NCBI RefSeq assembly: GCF_009720365.1 | Contig: NZ_ML769327.1 | Span: forward strand, 1 to 51,196 | Direction of reading: 5' to 3' | Length of the DNA stretch: 51,196 nucleotides | Source of the DNA: Catellatospora paridis | GTDB taxonomy: Bacteria > Actinomycetota > Actinomycetes > Mycobacteriales > Micromonosporaceae | Shown: positions 33,033-41,854 of the stretch, piece after piece | Layout: the number at the start of each line of letters is the position of its first letter | Position numbering within the stretch: position 1 is the stretch's first letter | Made by a program: the position numbers and the translations under genes | The notes under the pieces: model-generated | What the model saw: the letters and a program-made list of their open reading frames with translations, nothing else | The model's database searches: none | Told to the model about the DNA's origin: nothing

Positions 33033-34541
33033 GTGAACCTCGCCACACTGCTGCGCCAGCACGCCGCCGTGACCCCGGACCGCATCGCGCTGCGCGCGGA
33101 TGAGGACACCCTGACCTGGGCGGAGTGGGACGCCCGGGTCGACGCCGCGGCGCGCGGCCTGCTCGCGCTGGCACTGCCCGCCTCGGCCGGTTTTCCCGCG
33201 CGTGTCGCGATCGCCCTGCGCAACGACCTCGACTTCACCGTCGCCCTGCTGGCCGTGCTGCGGGCGGGCCTGGTCGCGGTGCCCTGCAACCCCGGGTTCA
33301 CCCCGCGCGAGCTGCGCCACGTGCTGGCCGACAGCGGAGCGCAGGCGCTGGTCGCCCCCCAGGAGCTGCTGGCCGGGATCGCCGACGCGGTGGCGCACCC
33401 GCTGACCGCGCTGCCGGTGGCCGCGGGCGCCGCACCCGCCGAGGACGCCGGTGACGGCCTGGCGCTGCTGCTCTACACCTCAGGCACCGAGGGCGTGCCC
33501 AAGGGCGCGATGCTGCCGCACACGGCGCTGCTGGCCAACCACCGGCAGCTGGCCGCCGTCGAGCCGCCGCTGGTCGGCCCGGACGACACGGTGCTGCTGG
33601 CGCTGCCGCTGTTCCACGCGTACGGCCTCAACACCGGCCTCGGCTCGGTGCTGTTCCACGGCGCGGCGGGCGTGCTGATCGCCGACTTCGACCCCGCCGG
33701 CTCCGCCGCGCTGATCGCCGAGCACCGGGTGAGCGTGCTGGTCGGCGTGCCGCCGATGTTCCTGGCCTGGAGCGCGGTGCCGGACATCGGCGAGCTGCTG
33801 CGCTCGGTGCGGCTCGCGGTGTGCGGCGCGGCGGCCCTGGAGCCGGCCGCGGCGGCCCGCTTCACCGCGCTGACCGGGCACACCGTGCAGGTCGGCTACG
33901 GGCTCACCGAGACCGCGCCGGTGCTGGCCTCCACCGTCGCCGCCCCGTCGGCCAAGCCGGGCGCCATCGGCCGGCCGCTGCCGGGCGTCGAGCTGCGCCT
34001 GGTGAACCGGGCCGGCGAGGACGTGTGGCGGGGCGGGGAGCCGCTGGGCGCGGACGACGAGGACGAGCTGGACCTCGACGTGCCGGACTCGCCGGGCACC
34101 GACCCGGGCGAGATCGTGGTCCGCGGGGAGAACCTGTTCGCCGGATACTGGCCCGACGGCCGGGGCGGCCCGGACGCCGAGGGCTGGTGGCCCACCCGCG
34201 ACGTGGCGTACGCCGACGGTGACGGCGACCTGTTCCTGGTCGACCGGCTCGGCGAGCTGATCCTGGTGAGCGGCTTCAACGTGTATCCGGCCGAGGTGGA
34301 GCAGGTGCTGCTGGCGCACCCGGGCGTGGCCCAGGCGGCCGTGCTCGGCGCGCCGCACCCGATGACCGGCCAGCAGGTGCGGGCCGTGGTGGTGCCCGCC
34401 CCGCGCGCCGAGGTCACCGCAGCGGAGCTGGCCGCGCACTGCGCCCGCAACCTGGCCCGGTTCAAGTGCCCGAGCGAGATCGAGTTCGCCGAGACGCTGC
34501 CCTACTCGGTCATCGGCAAGGTGCGCAAGGGGCTGCTGTGA
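33033..34541 (+). CDS. AMP-dependent acyl-CoA synthetase/ligase
   Basis: 502 residues, class I adenylate-forming enzyme activating a carboxylic acid, probably fatty, to acyl-AMP and then acyl-CoA. Motifs: phosphate loop LLLYTSGTEGVPKGAM (~147-162), LPLFHAYGLN, VGYGLTETAPV (A5), the A7/A8 hinge TRDVAYADGDGDLFLVDRLG followed by ELILVSGFNVYPAEVE, and the catalytic lysine region YSVIGKVRKGLL at the very end. An acidic insertion (GADDEDELDLDVPD) sits before the hinge. I chose the GTG at 33033, where NLATLLRQHA begins as in relatives; the frame is open to 32961. Confidence 0.87.
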   Translation: MNLATLLRQHAAVTPDRIALRADEDTLTWAEWDARVDAAARGLLALALPASAGFPARVAIALRNDLDFTVALLAVLRAGLVAVPCNPGFTPRELRHVLADSGAQALVAPQELLAGIADAVAHPLTALPVAAGAAPAEDAGDGLALLLYTSGTEGVPKGAMLPHTALLANHRQLAAVEPPLVGPDDTVLLALPLFHAYGLNTGLGSVLFHGAAGVLIADFDPAGSAALIAEHRVSVLVGVPPMFLAWSAVPDIGELLRSVRLAVCGAAALEPAAAARFTALTGHTVQVGYGLTETAPVLASTVAAPSAKPGAIGRPLPGVELRLVNRAGEDVWRGGEPLGADDEDELDLDVPDSPGTDPGEIVVRGENLFAGYWPDGRGGPDAEGWWPTRDVAYADGDGDLFLVDRLGELILVSGFNVYPAEVEQVLLAHPGVAQAAVLGAPHPMTGQQVRAVVVPAPRAEVTAAELAAHCARNLARFKCPSEIEFAETLPYSVIGKVRKGLL

Positions 34542-34590
34542 CACGCGGAGCCCGCGCCGCATGTCACGGGCTCCTTGAGAGGATGGCGGC

Positions 34591-34827
34591 GTGACCCGAC
34601 TGACTCTCTACACCCGGCCCGGCTGCCACCTGTGCGAGGACGCGGTGGCGGTGCTGGAGCGCATCGGCGAGCCGTTCGAGGAGATCGACATCTCCGGGGA
34701 CCGGGAGCTGGAGGCCGAGTACGGCGACCGCATCCCGGTGATCATGCTGGACGGCCGGGAGCACGGCTACTGGCGGGTGGAGGAGCAGCGGCTGCGCCGC
34801 GACCTGGCCGGGCGGCAGTCCGCCTGA
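34591..34827 (+). CDS. Glutaredoxin-family protein
   Basis: 78 residues with a thioredoxin-like fold: LTLYTRPGCHLCEDAV gives the CHLC redox motif at residues 12-15, and RIPVIMLDG supplies the cis-proline. GAGAGG precedes the GTG start. It matches Rv0508, a glutaredoxin-like protein upstream of hemA in M. tuberculosis. Since mycothiol replaces glutathione in this group, it may act as a mycothiol-linked or thioredoxin-linked reductant. Confidence 0.88.
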   Translation: MTRLTLYTRPGCHLCEDAVAVLERIGEPFEEIDISGDRELEAEYGDRIPVIMLDGREHGYWRVEEQRLRRDLAGRQSA

Positions 34828-34878
34828 CCCCCGCGGGCCGGGCACCCTGAGCAGGGGCGGCGTGGGTAATCTGGCGGG

Positions 34879-35535
34879 ATGAAGCGCGGCGCGAAGCACC
34901 TTGTCTGGGACTGGAACGGCACCCTCGTCGACGACCTGCACCTGGTCGTGAACGCGACCAACATCGCGTTCGAGGTGGCCGCGCCCGGCCTGTCGATCAA
35001 GGTGACCGCCGACGAGCACCGCCGCGACTTCCGCCGCCCGATCAGCGAGTACTACGGCTCCGTGCTGGGCCGCCCGCTCACCGAGGCGGAGTTCGTCGAG
35101 CTGGACCGGGTCTTCCACGACGCGTACCGGACCGGCCTGGCCGAACTGGCGCTGGCCGCGGGCGCGCTGGACGCGCTGCGCGGCTGGACCGGGACGCAGT
35201 CGCTGCTGTCCATGTGGTTCCACGAGGAACTGGTGCCGACCGTCACCCGCTACCAGTTGACGTCGCACTTCATCCGGGTGGACGGGCTGCGTGAGCCGCT
35301 GGGCGGGGAGCAGGCGCACAAGTCCGGCCACCTGAAGCGGCACCTGGCCGAGCTGTGCCTGGAGGGCGCCGACGTGGTGCTGATCGGCGACTCCATCGAC
35401 GACGCCGACGCGGCCGCCTCCGTGGGCGCGCGCTGCGTGCTCTACACCGGCGGCTTCACCGACCCGGCCAAGCTGCGCGCGTACGGCGTGCCGGTCGCGG
35501 ACACACTGCTGGAGGCCGTCGCGCTCGCAGCGTGA
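34879..35535 (+). CDS. HAD-family hydrolase (phosphoglycolate phosphatase-like)
   Basis: 218 residues. The nucleophile motif VWDWNGTLVDD has Trp-Asn after the first Asp (DxNGT type), SLLSMWFHEEL follows the cap, a lysine is in AHKSGHLKRH, and VVLIGDSIDDADAAASVGAR is the metal-binding end motif. The ATG at 34879 follows TAATCT by six bases and has no ribosome site, so the transcript is probably leaderless. Substrate unknown. Confidence 0.85.
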   Translation: MKRGAKHLVWDWNGTLVDDLHLVVNATNIAFEVAAPGLSIKVTADEHRRDFRRPISEYYGSVLGRPLTEAEFVELDRVFHDAYRTGLAELALAAGALDALRGWTGTQSLLSMWFHEELVPTVTRYQLTSHFIRVDGLREPLGGEQAHKSGHLKRHLAELCLEGADVVLIGDSIDDADAAASVGARCVLYTGGFTDPAKLRAYGVPVADTLLEAVALAA

Positions 35536-35821
35536 CGTTCGTCTCTGGAAGCCAGGGGTCGCCGGCATCCGTGAGCGATTTGGGTGTTTGGTGGCTTTTG
35601 CTCTTGTTTGCGCCGAATCAAGTGGGCGTGTTTTGGGAGCGGTTGTCATGGTTGCGACATAATCGCGTAGCAGCGCCCATCCGGACGCCCGTCGCGAACC
35701 GCCTTTCCGGCGACTCTCCGTGACGGGTGGCGTGGGGTTCGGCCAGAGTGGGGGCACACATGCCGCGGGGGCATTCTGGCCGATTCGCGATCCCGGATGG
35801 GCGCGCTTTCAAGATCGCGAT

Positions 35822-35850
35822 TTGTGCACCTGTTCACAAGCGCTTAGTCT
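35822..35850 (+). promoter_or_regulatory. Probable rex-hem promoter
   Basis: TTGTGC (35822-35827), 17 bases, TAGTCT (35845-35850). The Rex operator covers the -35 and half the spacer, so bound Rex would block RNA polymerase. Confidence 0.55.
35823..35838. promoter_or_regulatory. Rex operator (ROP site)
   Basis: TGTGCACCTGTTCACA matches the ROP consensus TGTGAACNNNTTCACA except at position five. Rex binds such sites when NAD is high and leaves when NADH rises, so rex and the hem genes would be induced under oxygen limitation, as in Streptomyces coelicolor. Confidence 0.85.
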
Positions 35851-35930
35851 GTTACCTCGACGTTCCCCGCTAGCACAGAGCCGTTCGGCCATGTGATCTG
35901 GGGTCTAAGCCTTGTTCGGCACGGAGTCTC

Positions 35931-36728
35931 ATGAGTCAGCAGCGCACCGGTCACGAAGCCGGGATCACCGGCCGTGTCGGCGCGGTCACGCCCTCTGCAG
36001 TTCTAGGTAGCCAGCCGGATTTCCCGGATCTGCCCGAGGCGACGGTGGCCCGCCTGCCCGAGTATCTGCGTGCCCTGCATCACCTCGCAGAGACGGGCCA
36101 CGACACGGTCTCCAGCGAGGGCCTGGCCCTCGCCGCGGGCGTCAACTCCGCCAAGCTCCGCAAGGACCTGTCCCACCTCGGCTCGTACGGCACCCGCGGC
36201 GTCGGCTACGACATCGAGCCCCTGGTCGGCCAGATCGAGTACATCCTCGGCCTGAACAAGCGCCGCGCGGTCGCCCTGGTCGGCGTCGGTAACCTCGGCC
36301 ACGCGCTGGCCGGCTACGCCGGGTTCGCCAGCCGCGGCTTCCGCATCGCCGCGCTGTTCGACGCGGACCTCACCCGGGTCGGCGAGCTGATCAACGGCAT
36401 CGCGGTGCGGCACATCGGCGACATCCCCGAGGTGGTCAAGTCCGAGGCGATCTCCATCGCCGTGCTGGCCACCCCCGCCGGAGCCGCCCAGGCCGTCGCC
36501 GACCAGCTGGTCGCGGCCGGCGTCACCAGCATCCTGAACTTCGCCCCGGTGGTGCTCAACCTCCCGGAGCAGGTCGACGTCCGCAAGGTGGATCTCGCTG
36601 TCGAGCTGCAGATCCTCTCGTTCCACGAGCATCGCAAGTCGGCCCGCGGGGCCGAACTGGCCAAGGCGATGGCCCGCGGGGCCGTGAACGGCAGCCCCGT
36701 CGCCACGCTGGGAGAGGTGGCCGCGTGA
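35931..36728 (+). CDS. rex: Redox-sensing transcriptional repressor Rex
   Basis: 265 residues. The N-terminal winged helix includes LPEYLRALHHLAE and AGVNSAKLRKDLSHLGSYG; the Rossmann domain has VALVGVGNLGHALAGY (~115-130) for NAD(H) and a domain-swapped C-terminal helix. It senses the NADH/NAD ratio. The first ~35 residues are a disordered extension compared with shorter Rex proteins. It overlaps hemA by GTGA and has a Rex operator upstream, giving autoregulation plus redox control of haem synthesis. Confidence 0.95.
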   Translation: MSQQRTGHEAGITGRVGAVTPSAVLGSQPDFPDLPEATVARLPEYLRALHHLAETGHDTVSSEGLALAAGVNSAKLRKDLSHLGSYGTRGVGYDIEPLVGQIEYILGLNKRRAVALVGVGNLGHALAGYAGFASRGFRIAALFDADLTRVGELINGIAVRHIGDIPEVVKSEAISIAVLATPAGAAQAVADQLVAAGVTSILNFAPVVLNLPEQVDVRKVDLAVELQILSFHEHRKSARGAELAKAMARGAVNGSPVATLGEVAA

Positions 36729-38059
36729 ACCTCATCGTGGTGGGCGCGTCGTACCGGACCGCGCCGGTGGAGCTGCTGGAGAAGCTGTCCCTGGTCGAAG
36801 GCCCGCAGGCGCTGCCCCGGCTGCTGTCCGGCGGTGAGCTGACCGAGGCCGTCGTCGTCTCCACCTGCAACCGGGTCGAGGTCTACGCGGCCGTGCCCGC
36901 GTTCCACGCCGGTCTGAGCCATCTCGGCGAGGTGCTGTCCGACCTGTCGGGCGTGCCCGCCGAGCAGCTCGCGAGCACCCTCTACGTGCACCACGGGCAG
37001 GACGCGGTGCGCCACGTCTTCCGCGTCGCCGCCGGGCTGGACTCGATGGTCGCCGGTGAGGCGCAGATCCTCGGCCAGCTCCGCGAGGCGTACCAGCAGG
37101 CCACCGAGGCCGACGCGGCCGGCAAGGTGCTGCACGAGCTGCTGCAGCAGGCGCTGCGGGTCGGCAAGCGCGCGCACGCCGAGACCGGCATCGACCACGC
37201 GCCGCGCAGCATGGTCAGCGCCGCGCTGGACCACGCCGTGGCCAACTCCGCGGACTGCCACCGCTGGCTGGTGGTGGGCGCCGGGGCGATGGGCGCGCTG
37301 GCCGTCGCCGAGCTGACCCGCCGCGGCGCGGGCACGGTCACCGTGGTCAACCGCGGGATCGAGCGGGCGCAGCGGCTGGCCGACGCGTACGGCGCCACCG
37401 CCGCCCCGATCGAGCGCCTGCCCGAGCTGCTGGCCGAGGCCGACGTCGTGATCACCGCGACAGCGTCGACCGGCCACGTGCTCACTTCCGAGAACGTCGG
37501 TGCGGCGCGCACCGGGTCCGACAAGATCCTGACTATCATCGATCTGGCGATGCCGCGCGACGTCGAACCGGCCGTCGCCGAGCTTTCCGGAGTGCGGCTC
37601 GTCGACGTCGCGCGCCTGGGCACCGTGCTGGACCCCACCACGGCCGGCGCCCCGGTCTGCCCCCGCTCGTCCGCCGACCGCGAGGTCGCGGCCGTGGAGG
37701 AGATCGTCGCGGGCGAGGTCGACACGTACGCGAGCTGGCTGCGTGGCGCCGAGGTGGCGCCGACGGTCGCCGCGCTGCGGGCGCGTGCCGAGGACGTGGT
37801 CAGCGCCGAGCTGCGCCGCCTCGCCCAGCGCCGCGCCGACCTGACCGACGACCAGCGCGCCGACGTGGCGCACACCGTGCACCGGATCGTGCAGCGGCTG
37901 CTGCACCAGCCCACCGTGCGGGTGCGCCAGCTCGCCGCCGAGCCCGGCGGCGAGGCGTACGCCAGCCTGCTGCGCGACCTGTTCGACCTGTCGGTGATCC
38001 CCGGATCACCGGACCACACCACGGTGGCAGATGTGCCAGATTTGAAGGGGGGTGCCTGA
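36725..38059 (+). CDS. hemA: Glutamyl-tRNA reductase
   Basis: 444 residues; reduces glutamyl-tRNA to glutamate-1-semialdehyde with NADPH, the first committed step of tetrapyrrole synthesis. The catalytic cysteine is Cys48 in VVVSTCNRVEVY; VAGEAQILGQLREAY follows, and the NADPH domain has VVGAGAMGALA. The C-terminal dimerisation helix region ends the protein. GTG start overlapping rex; stop overlaps hemC by one base (TGATG). Confidence 0.95.
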   Translation: MNLIVVGASYRTAPVELLEKLSLVEGPQALPRLLSGGELTEAVVVSTCNRVEVYAAVPAFHAGLSHLGEVLSDLSGVPAEQLASTLYVHHGQDAVRHVFRVAAGLDSMVAGEAQILGQLREAYQQATEADAAGKVLHELLQQALRVGKRAHAETGIDHAPRSMVSAALDHAVANSADCHRWLVVGAGAMGALAVAELTRRGAGTVTVVNRGIERAQRLADAYGATAAPIERLPELLAEADVVITATASTGHVLTSENVGAARTGSDKILTIIDLAMPRDVEPAVAELSGVRLVDVARLGTVLDPTTAGAPVCPRSSADREVAAVEEIVAGEVDTYASWLRGAEVAPTVAALRARAEDVVSAELRRLAQRRADLTDDQRADVAHTVHRIVQRLLHQPTVRVRQLAAEPGGEAYASLLRDLFDLSVIPGSPDHTTVADVPDLKGGA

Positions 38060-38979
38060 TGACCAGCACAGGCGTGCTCCGCCTCGGTACGAGAGGCAGC
38101 GCCCTCGCGATGGCGCAGTCGCAGACCGTGGCGGACATGGTGACCGCGGCGACCGGCCTGCGGGTCGAGCTCGTGGAGATCGCGACGGCGGGCGACCGCT
38201 CGTCCGCGCCCGTCCAGCAGCTCGGCGTCGGCGTGTTCGTGTCCGCGCTGCGGGACGCCCTCACCGCCAAGGAGATCGACTTCGCGGTGCACTCGTACAA
38301 GGACCTGCCCACCGCGCCCGCCGACGGCCTGTCCATCGCGGCCATCCCCGAGCGGGCCGACCCGCGCGACGCCCTGATCGCCCGCGACGGGCTGACCCTG
38401 GCCGAGCTGCCCTCCGGCGCCGTCATCGGCACCGGCGCGCTGCGCCGCATCGCGCAGATCAACGCGCTGGGCCTGCCCGTGACCACCGTGCCGATCCGCG
38501 GCAACGTGGACACCCGGCTGCGCAAGGTCGCCGACGGCGAGCTGGACGCGGTCGTGCTGGCCCGCGCGGGCCTGGCCCGGCTGGGCCGCGCCGCCGAGGT
38601 CACCGAGATCCTGGACCCGATGCTCATGCTGCCCGCGCCCGCCCAGGGCGCGCTGGCCATCGAGTGCCGGTCCGCAGATACCGATCTGGTCGAGGCCCTC
38701 GCGGCTCTCGACCACCGGGCGACCCGCGCGGCGGTCACCGCCGAACGGGCGCTGCTGGCCGCGCTGGAGGCAGGGTGCAGCGCACCCGTCGCCGCGCTGG
38801 CCGAGACAACCGAAGACGACGAGATCTACCTGCGCGGTGCGGTGATCAGCGTGGACGGGCGGTTCGCCCTCCGACTGTCGCGCACCGGAACGCTCGCCGA
38901 CGCTGAGAAGGTCGGTCGCCTGCTGGCAGCCGACCTGCTCGAAGACGGTGCCGAGAATGTACTTGGGAGTGCAGAATGA
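38059..38979 (+). CDS. hemC: Porphobilinogen deaminase (hydroxymethylbilane synthase)
   Basis: 306 residues; joins four porphobilinogens into hydroxymethylbilane. LRLGTRGSALAMAQ opens the protein, HSYKDLPTAP contains the catalytic Asp82, and ALEAGCSAPVAAL has Cys240, which carries the dipyrromethane cofactor. ATG overlaps the hemA stop, and the stop overlaps the hemD ATG (ATGA). Confidence 0.96.
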   Translation: MTSTGVLRLGTRGSALAMAQSQTVADMVTAATGLRVELVEIATAGDRSSAPVQQLGVGVFVSALRDALTAKEIDFAVHSYKDLPTAPADGLSIAAIPERADPRDALIARDGLTLAELPSGAVIGTGALRRIAQINALGLPVTTVPIRGNVDTRLRKVADGELDAVVLARAGLARLGRAAEVTEILDPMLMLPAPAQGALAIECRSADTDLVEALAALDHRATRAAVTAERALLAALEAGCSAPVAALAETTEDDEIYLRGAVISVDGRFALRLSRTGTLADAEKVGRLLAADLLEDGAENVLGSAE

Positions 38980-40556
38980 CCCGCACCCGTAAGCCCGCCG
39001 GGCACGTCGCGTTCGTCGGGGCTGGACCCGGCGACCCGGGACTGCTCACCCGCCGCGCGTACGACACGCTGCTCGAAGCCGACCACATCGTGTACGACCG
39101 CAGCGTGCCCGACGCGCTGCTGGACACGCTGAAGGCCGAGACCGGCGACCTGACCGAATACAGCCCCGCCGAGGGCGTGCCCGGGGACGTGGCCAAGGTG
39201 CTGCTGTCCGAGGCGCGCTCCGGCCGCAACGCGGTGCACCTGGTGACCGGTGACCCGTTCGGCCACGACGCGGTGGTCAAGGAGGTCCAGGCGGTCGCCC
39301 GGACCAACGTGCGCTTCGCGGTCGTGCCCGGCGTGCCCCAGGCCGCCGGTGTGGCGACCTACGCGGGCGTGCCGCTGACCGGCGTGCGCACCGCCGCCGA
39401 CGTCGACGACGTGACCACGCTCGACTTCGACGGGCTGGCCGCCGCGGTGCGGCACGGCTCGGTCGCGCTGGCCGTGGACGCCGGCGACCTCGCCTCGGTG
39501 CGCGACGGCCTGCTGGCCGCGGGCGTCGACGGGACCCAGCCGGTGGCGATCACCGGTGACGGCACCGGGGACACGCAGTACACGACGACCTCGTCGGTGG
39601 ACAGCTTCGTCGCCGCGGCGCTGGGCTTCTCCGGCCGCGTCGTGGTGACCGTCGGCGGCGGCGTGCAGAACCTGGACAAGCTCGGCTGGTGGGAGCGGCG
39701 GCCGCTGTACGGCTGGCGCGTGCTGGTGCCGCGTACCAAGGAGCAGGCGGGCGTGATGAGCGCGCGGCTGCGGGCGTACGGCGCCATTCCGTGCGAGGTG
39801 CCGACGATCGCGGTCGAGCCGCCCCGGACCCCGGCCCAGATGGAGCGGGCGATCAAGGGCCTGGTCGACGGCCGGTACGCGTGGGTCATCTTCACCAGCG
39901 CCAACGCGGTCCGCGCGGTGTGGGAGAAGTTCGCCGAGCACGGCCTCGACGCCCGCCACTTCGGCGGCGTCAAGATCGCCTGCATCGGCGAGTCGACCGC
40001 CGAGGCCGTTCGCGCGTTCGGCATCCAGCCCGAGATGGTGCCCGCGGGCGACCAGTCCAGCGAGGGCCTGCTCGCCGAGTTCGCGCCGTACGACGAGATC
40101 TTCGACCCGGTGGGCCGGGTGCTGCTGCCCCGCGCCGACATCGCGACCGAGACGCTGGCCGCCGGGCTCACCGAGCGCGGCTGGGAGGTCGACGACGTCA
40201 CCGCCTACCGGACCGTGCGTGCCGCGCCGCCGCCGGAGGAGATCCGCAACGCCATCAAGTCGGGTGGTTTCGACGCGGTCCTGTTCACGTCAAGCTCCAC
40301 AGTGCGCAATCTGGTGGGTATCGCCGGCAAGCCGCACCAGCGTACGGTCGTGTCGGTGATCGGCCCGAAGACCGCCGAGACCGCGCTGGAGTTCGGTCTG
40401 CGCGTCGACGTGCAGCCCGAGCACGCGTCCGTCCCCGACCTGGTCGAGGCGCTCGCGATGTACGCCGTCGAGCTGCGCGAGCGGCTCGCCGCGATGCCCG
40501 CCAAGCAGCGCCGCGGCTCGAAGGTCCAGGGCCCGACCGCGCTGCGGTTCCGCTAG
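38976..40556 (+). CDS. hemD: Fusion of uroporphyrinogen-III methyltransferase-like and uroporphyrinogen-III synthase domains
   Basis: 526 residues. Residues ~8-235 are a precorrin-type methyltransferase domain ([48 protein letters not shown]). Residues ~245-500 are uroporphyrinogen-III synthase ([62 protein letters not shown]). The usual SUMT glycine-rich RLKGGDPF is reduced to HLVTGDPF, so methyltransfer activity may be weaker or lost; ring closure to uroporphyrinogen III is the sure role. This fusion is common in actinobacteria. Confidence 0.93.
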   Translation: MTRTRKPAGHVAFVGAGPGDPGLLTRRAYDTLLEADHIVYDRSVPDALLDTLKAETGDLTEYSPAEGVPGDVAKVLLSEARSGRNAVHLVTGDPFGHDAVVKEVQAVARTNVRFAVVPGVPQAAGVATYAGVPLTGVRTAADVDDVTTLDFDGLAAAVRHGSVALAVDAGDLASVRDGLLAAGVDGTQPVAITGDGTGDTQYTTTSSVDSFVAAALGFSGRVVVTVGGGVQNLDKLGWWERRPLYGWRVLVPRTKEQAGVMSARLRAYGAIPCEVPTIAVEPPRTPAQMERAIKGLVDGRYAWVIFTSANAVRAVWEKFAEHGLDARHFGGVKIACIGESTAEAVRAFGIQPEMVPAGDQSSEGLLAEFAPYDEIFDPVGRVLLPRADIATETLAAGLTERGWEVDDVTAYRTVRAAPPPEEIRNAIKSGGFDAVLFTSSSTVRNLVGIAGKPHQRTVVSVIGPKTAETALEFGLRVDVQPEHASVPDLVEALAMYAVELRERLAAMPAKQRRGSKVQGPTALRFR

Positions 40557-40570
40557 GACAGCTGATCCGG

Positions 40571-40609
40571 CACGTCCTCGCGGATGCCTCGTTGATCTGC
40601 GAGGACGTG
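40571..40609 (+). other. Hairpin between hemD and hemB
   Basis: CACGTCCTCGC (40571-40581) and GCGAGGACGTG (40599-40609) are perfect inverted repeats around a 17-base loop. No T-tract. It could partly separate hemB expression from the Rex-controlled genes or be a processing site. Confidence 0.55.
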
Positions 40610-40635
40610 TCGATTCAAGAACCAGGGAGTGCGTG

Positions 40636-41619
40636 ATGTCCTTCCCGAACGTGCGGCCGCGACGGCTGCGCACCACCGCGGCGATGCGGCGGATGGTCAG
40701 CGAGACCCGGCTGCACCCGGCCGAGCTGATCCTGCCGCTGTTCGTGAAGGAGGGCATCGCCGAGCCCCGCCCCGTGGAGTCGATGCCCGGCGTGCTCCAG
40801 CACTCGCGCGAGTCGCTGCGCAAGGCCGTCGCCGAGGCGGCCCAGGCCGGCATCGGCGGGGTCATGCTGTTCGGCATCCCGGCCGAGAAGGACGCCGTCG
40901 GCTCCGGCGGCATCGACCCGTCCGGCATCCTCAACGTCGCGATCCGCGACGTGGTCGCCGAGGTCGGCGACAGCGTCGTGGTGATGAGCGACCTGTGCCT
41001 GGACGAGTTCACCTCGCACGGCCACTGCGGCCTGGTGCGCCCCAACGGCTCGGTGGACAACGACGCGACCCTGGCGGCGTACGCCCGCATGGCGGTGGCC
41101 CAGGCCGCGGCCGGCGTGCACGTGGTCGGTCCCTCCGGGATGATGGACGGCCAGGTCGCCGTGGTCCGCCGGGCGCTCGACGAGGCCGGCTTCCGCGACA
41201 CCACGATCCTGGCGTACGCGGCCAAGTACGCCTCCGCCTTCTACGGCCCGTTCCGCGACGCCGTCGAGTCGTCGCTGGACGGCGACCGGCGCACCTACCA
41301 GCAGGACCCGGCGAACCTGCGGGAGTCGCTGCGCGAGGTGGCCCTCGACGTCGCCGAGGGCGCCGACATCGTCATGGTCAAGCCGGCCCTGGCGTACCTC
41401 GACGTGATCGCCGCGGTCCGCGACATGGTCGACGTGCCCGTCGCGGCCTACCAGGTCAGCGGCGAGTACGCGATGGTCGAGGCGGCCGCCGCCAACGGCT
41501 GGATCGACCGCGACCGGATCATGATGGAGACGCTGCACTCGATCCGCCGCGCCGGAGCCCAGATGATCCTGACCTACTGGGCCGTCGACGCCGCCCGCCA
41601 CCTCCGCGCCGACTACTAG
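40636..41619 (+). CDS. hemB: Delta-aminolevulinic acid dehydratase (porphobilinogen synthase)
   Basis: 327 residues; condenses two aminolevulinates to porphobilinogen. Schiff-base lysines are Lys197 ([15 protein letters not shown]) and Lys249 ([12 protein letters not shown]). The metal site [15 protein letters not shown] has Cys-x-Asp with a later Cys, between the zinc and magnesium types, as I recall for other actinobacterial HemB. AGGGAG lies six bases before the ATG at 40636. It converges with the fmdB-like gene 15 bases on. Confidence 0.95.
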   Translation: MSFPNVRPRRLRTTAAMRRMVSETRLHPAELILPLFVKEGIAEPRPVESMPGVLQHSRESLRKAVAEAAQAGIGGVMLFGIPAEKDAVGSGGIDPSGILNVAIRDVVAEVGDSVVVMSDLCLDEFTSHGHCGLVRPNGSVDNDATLAAYARMAVAQAAAGVHVVGPSGMMDGQVAVVRRALDEAGFRDTTILAYAAKYASAFYGPFRDAVESSLDGDRRTYQQDPANLRESLREVALDVAEGADIVMVKPALAYLDVIAAVRDMVDVPVAAYQVSGEYAMVEAAAANGWIDRDRIMMETLHSIRRAGAQMILTYWAVDAARHLRADY

Positions 41620-41634
41620 CCCTCCGGGGCCGGG

Positions 41635-41850
41635 TCAGCTGCAGCAGCCGCCGCCGCAGCATCCGCCGCCACCGCCGCCGGACGGGGCGGGGATGGCGTT
41701 GCCGCGGCCGGACAGGCCCACGGTGGTCAGCAGCTTCACGGTGTCGTCGTGGCCGGCCGGGCAGGGCGCGGGGTCGCCCGCGGCCGCCATCGGCCGGTTC
41801 ACCTCGAACGTGTCGCCGCAGGCGCGGCAGCGGAAGTCGTAGCGTGGCAT
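41635..41850 (-). CDS. FmdB-family zinc-ribbon protein
   Basis: 71 residues: PRYDFRCRACGDTFEVNRPM then DPAPCPAGHDD forms a four-ligand zinc ribbon (Cys, Cys, Cys, His), followed by a Gly-rich tail ending CCGGGCCS. FmdB-like proteins are thought to be small regulators or metal-binding proteins. It starts four bases after the GNAT gene stop, so the two are co-transcribed. Confidence 0.88.
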   Translation of the reverse strand: MPRYDFRCRACGDTFEVNRPMAAAGDPAPCPAGHDDTVKLLTTVGLSGRGNAIPAPSGGGGGGCCGGGCCS

Positions 41851-41854
41851 CGGA

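Larger units (their letters stand above)
35536..35930. other. Long leader region upstream of rex
   Basis: 395 bases without a convincing gene. 35575-35670 is T/G-rich and clearly AT-richer than most of the window. GCGCCCATCCGG at 35673-35684 has an exact inverted copy at 35793-35804, enclosing 108 bases. The Rex operator and promoter follow at 35822-35850, leaving an 80-base leader before rex. Confidence 0.5.
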
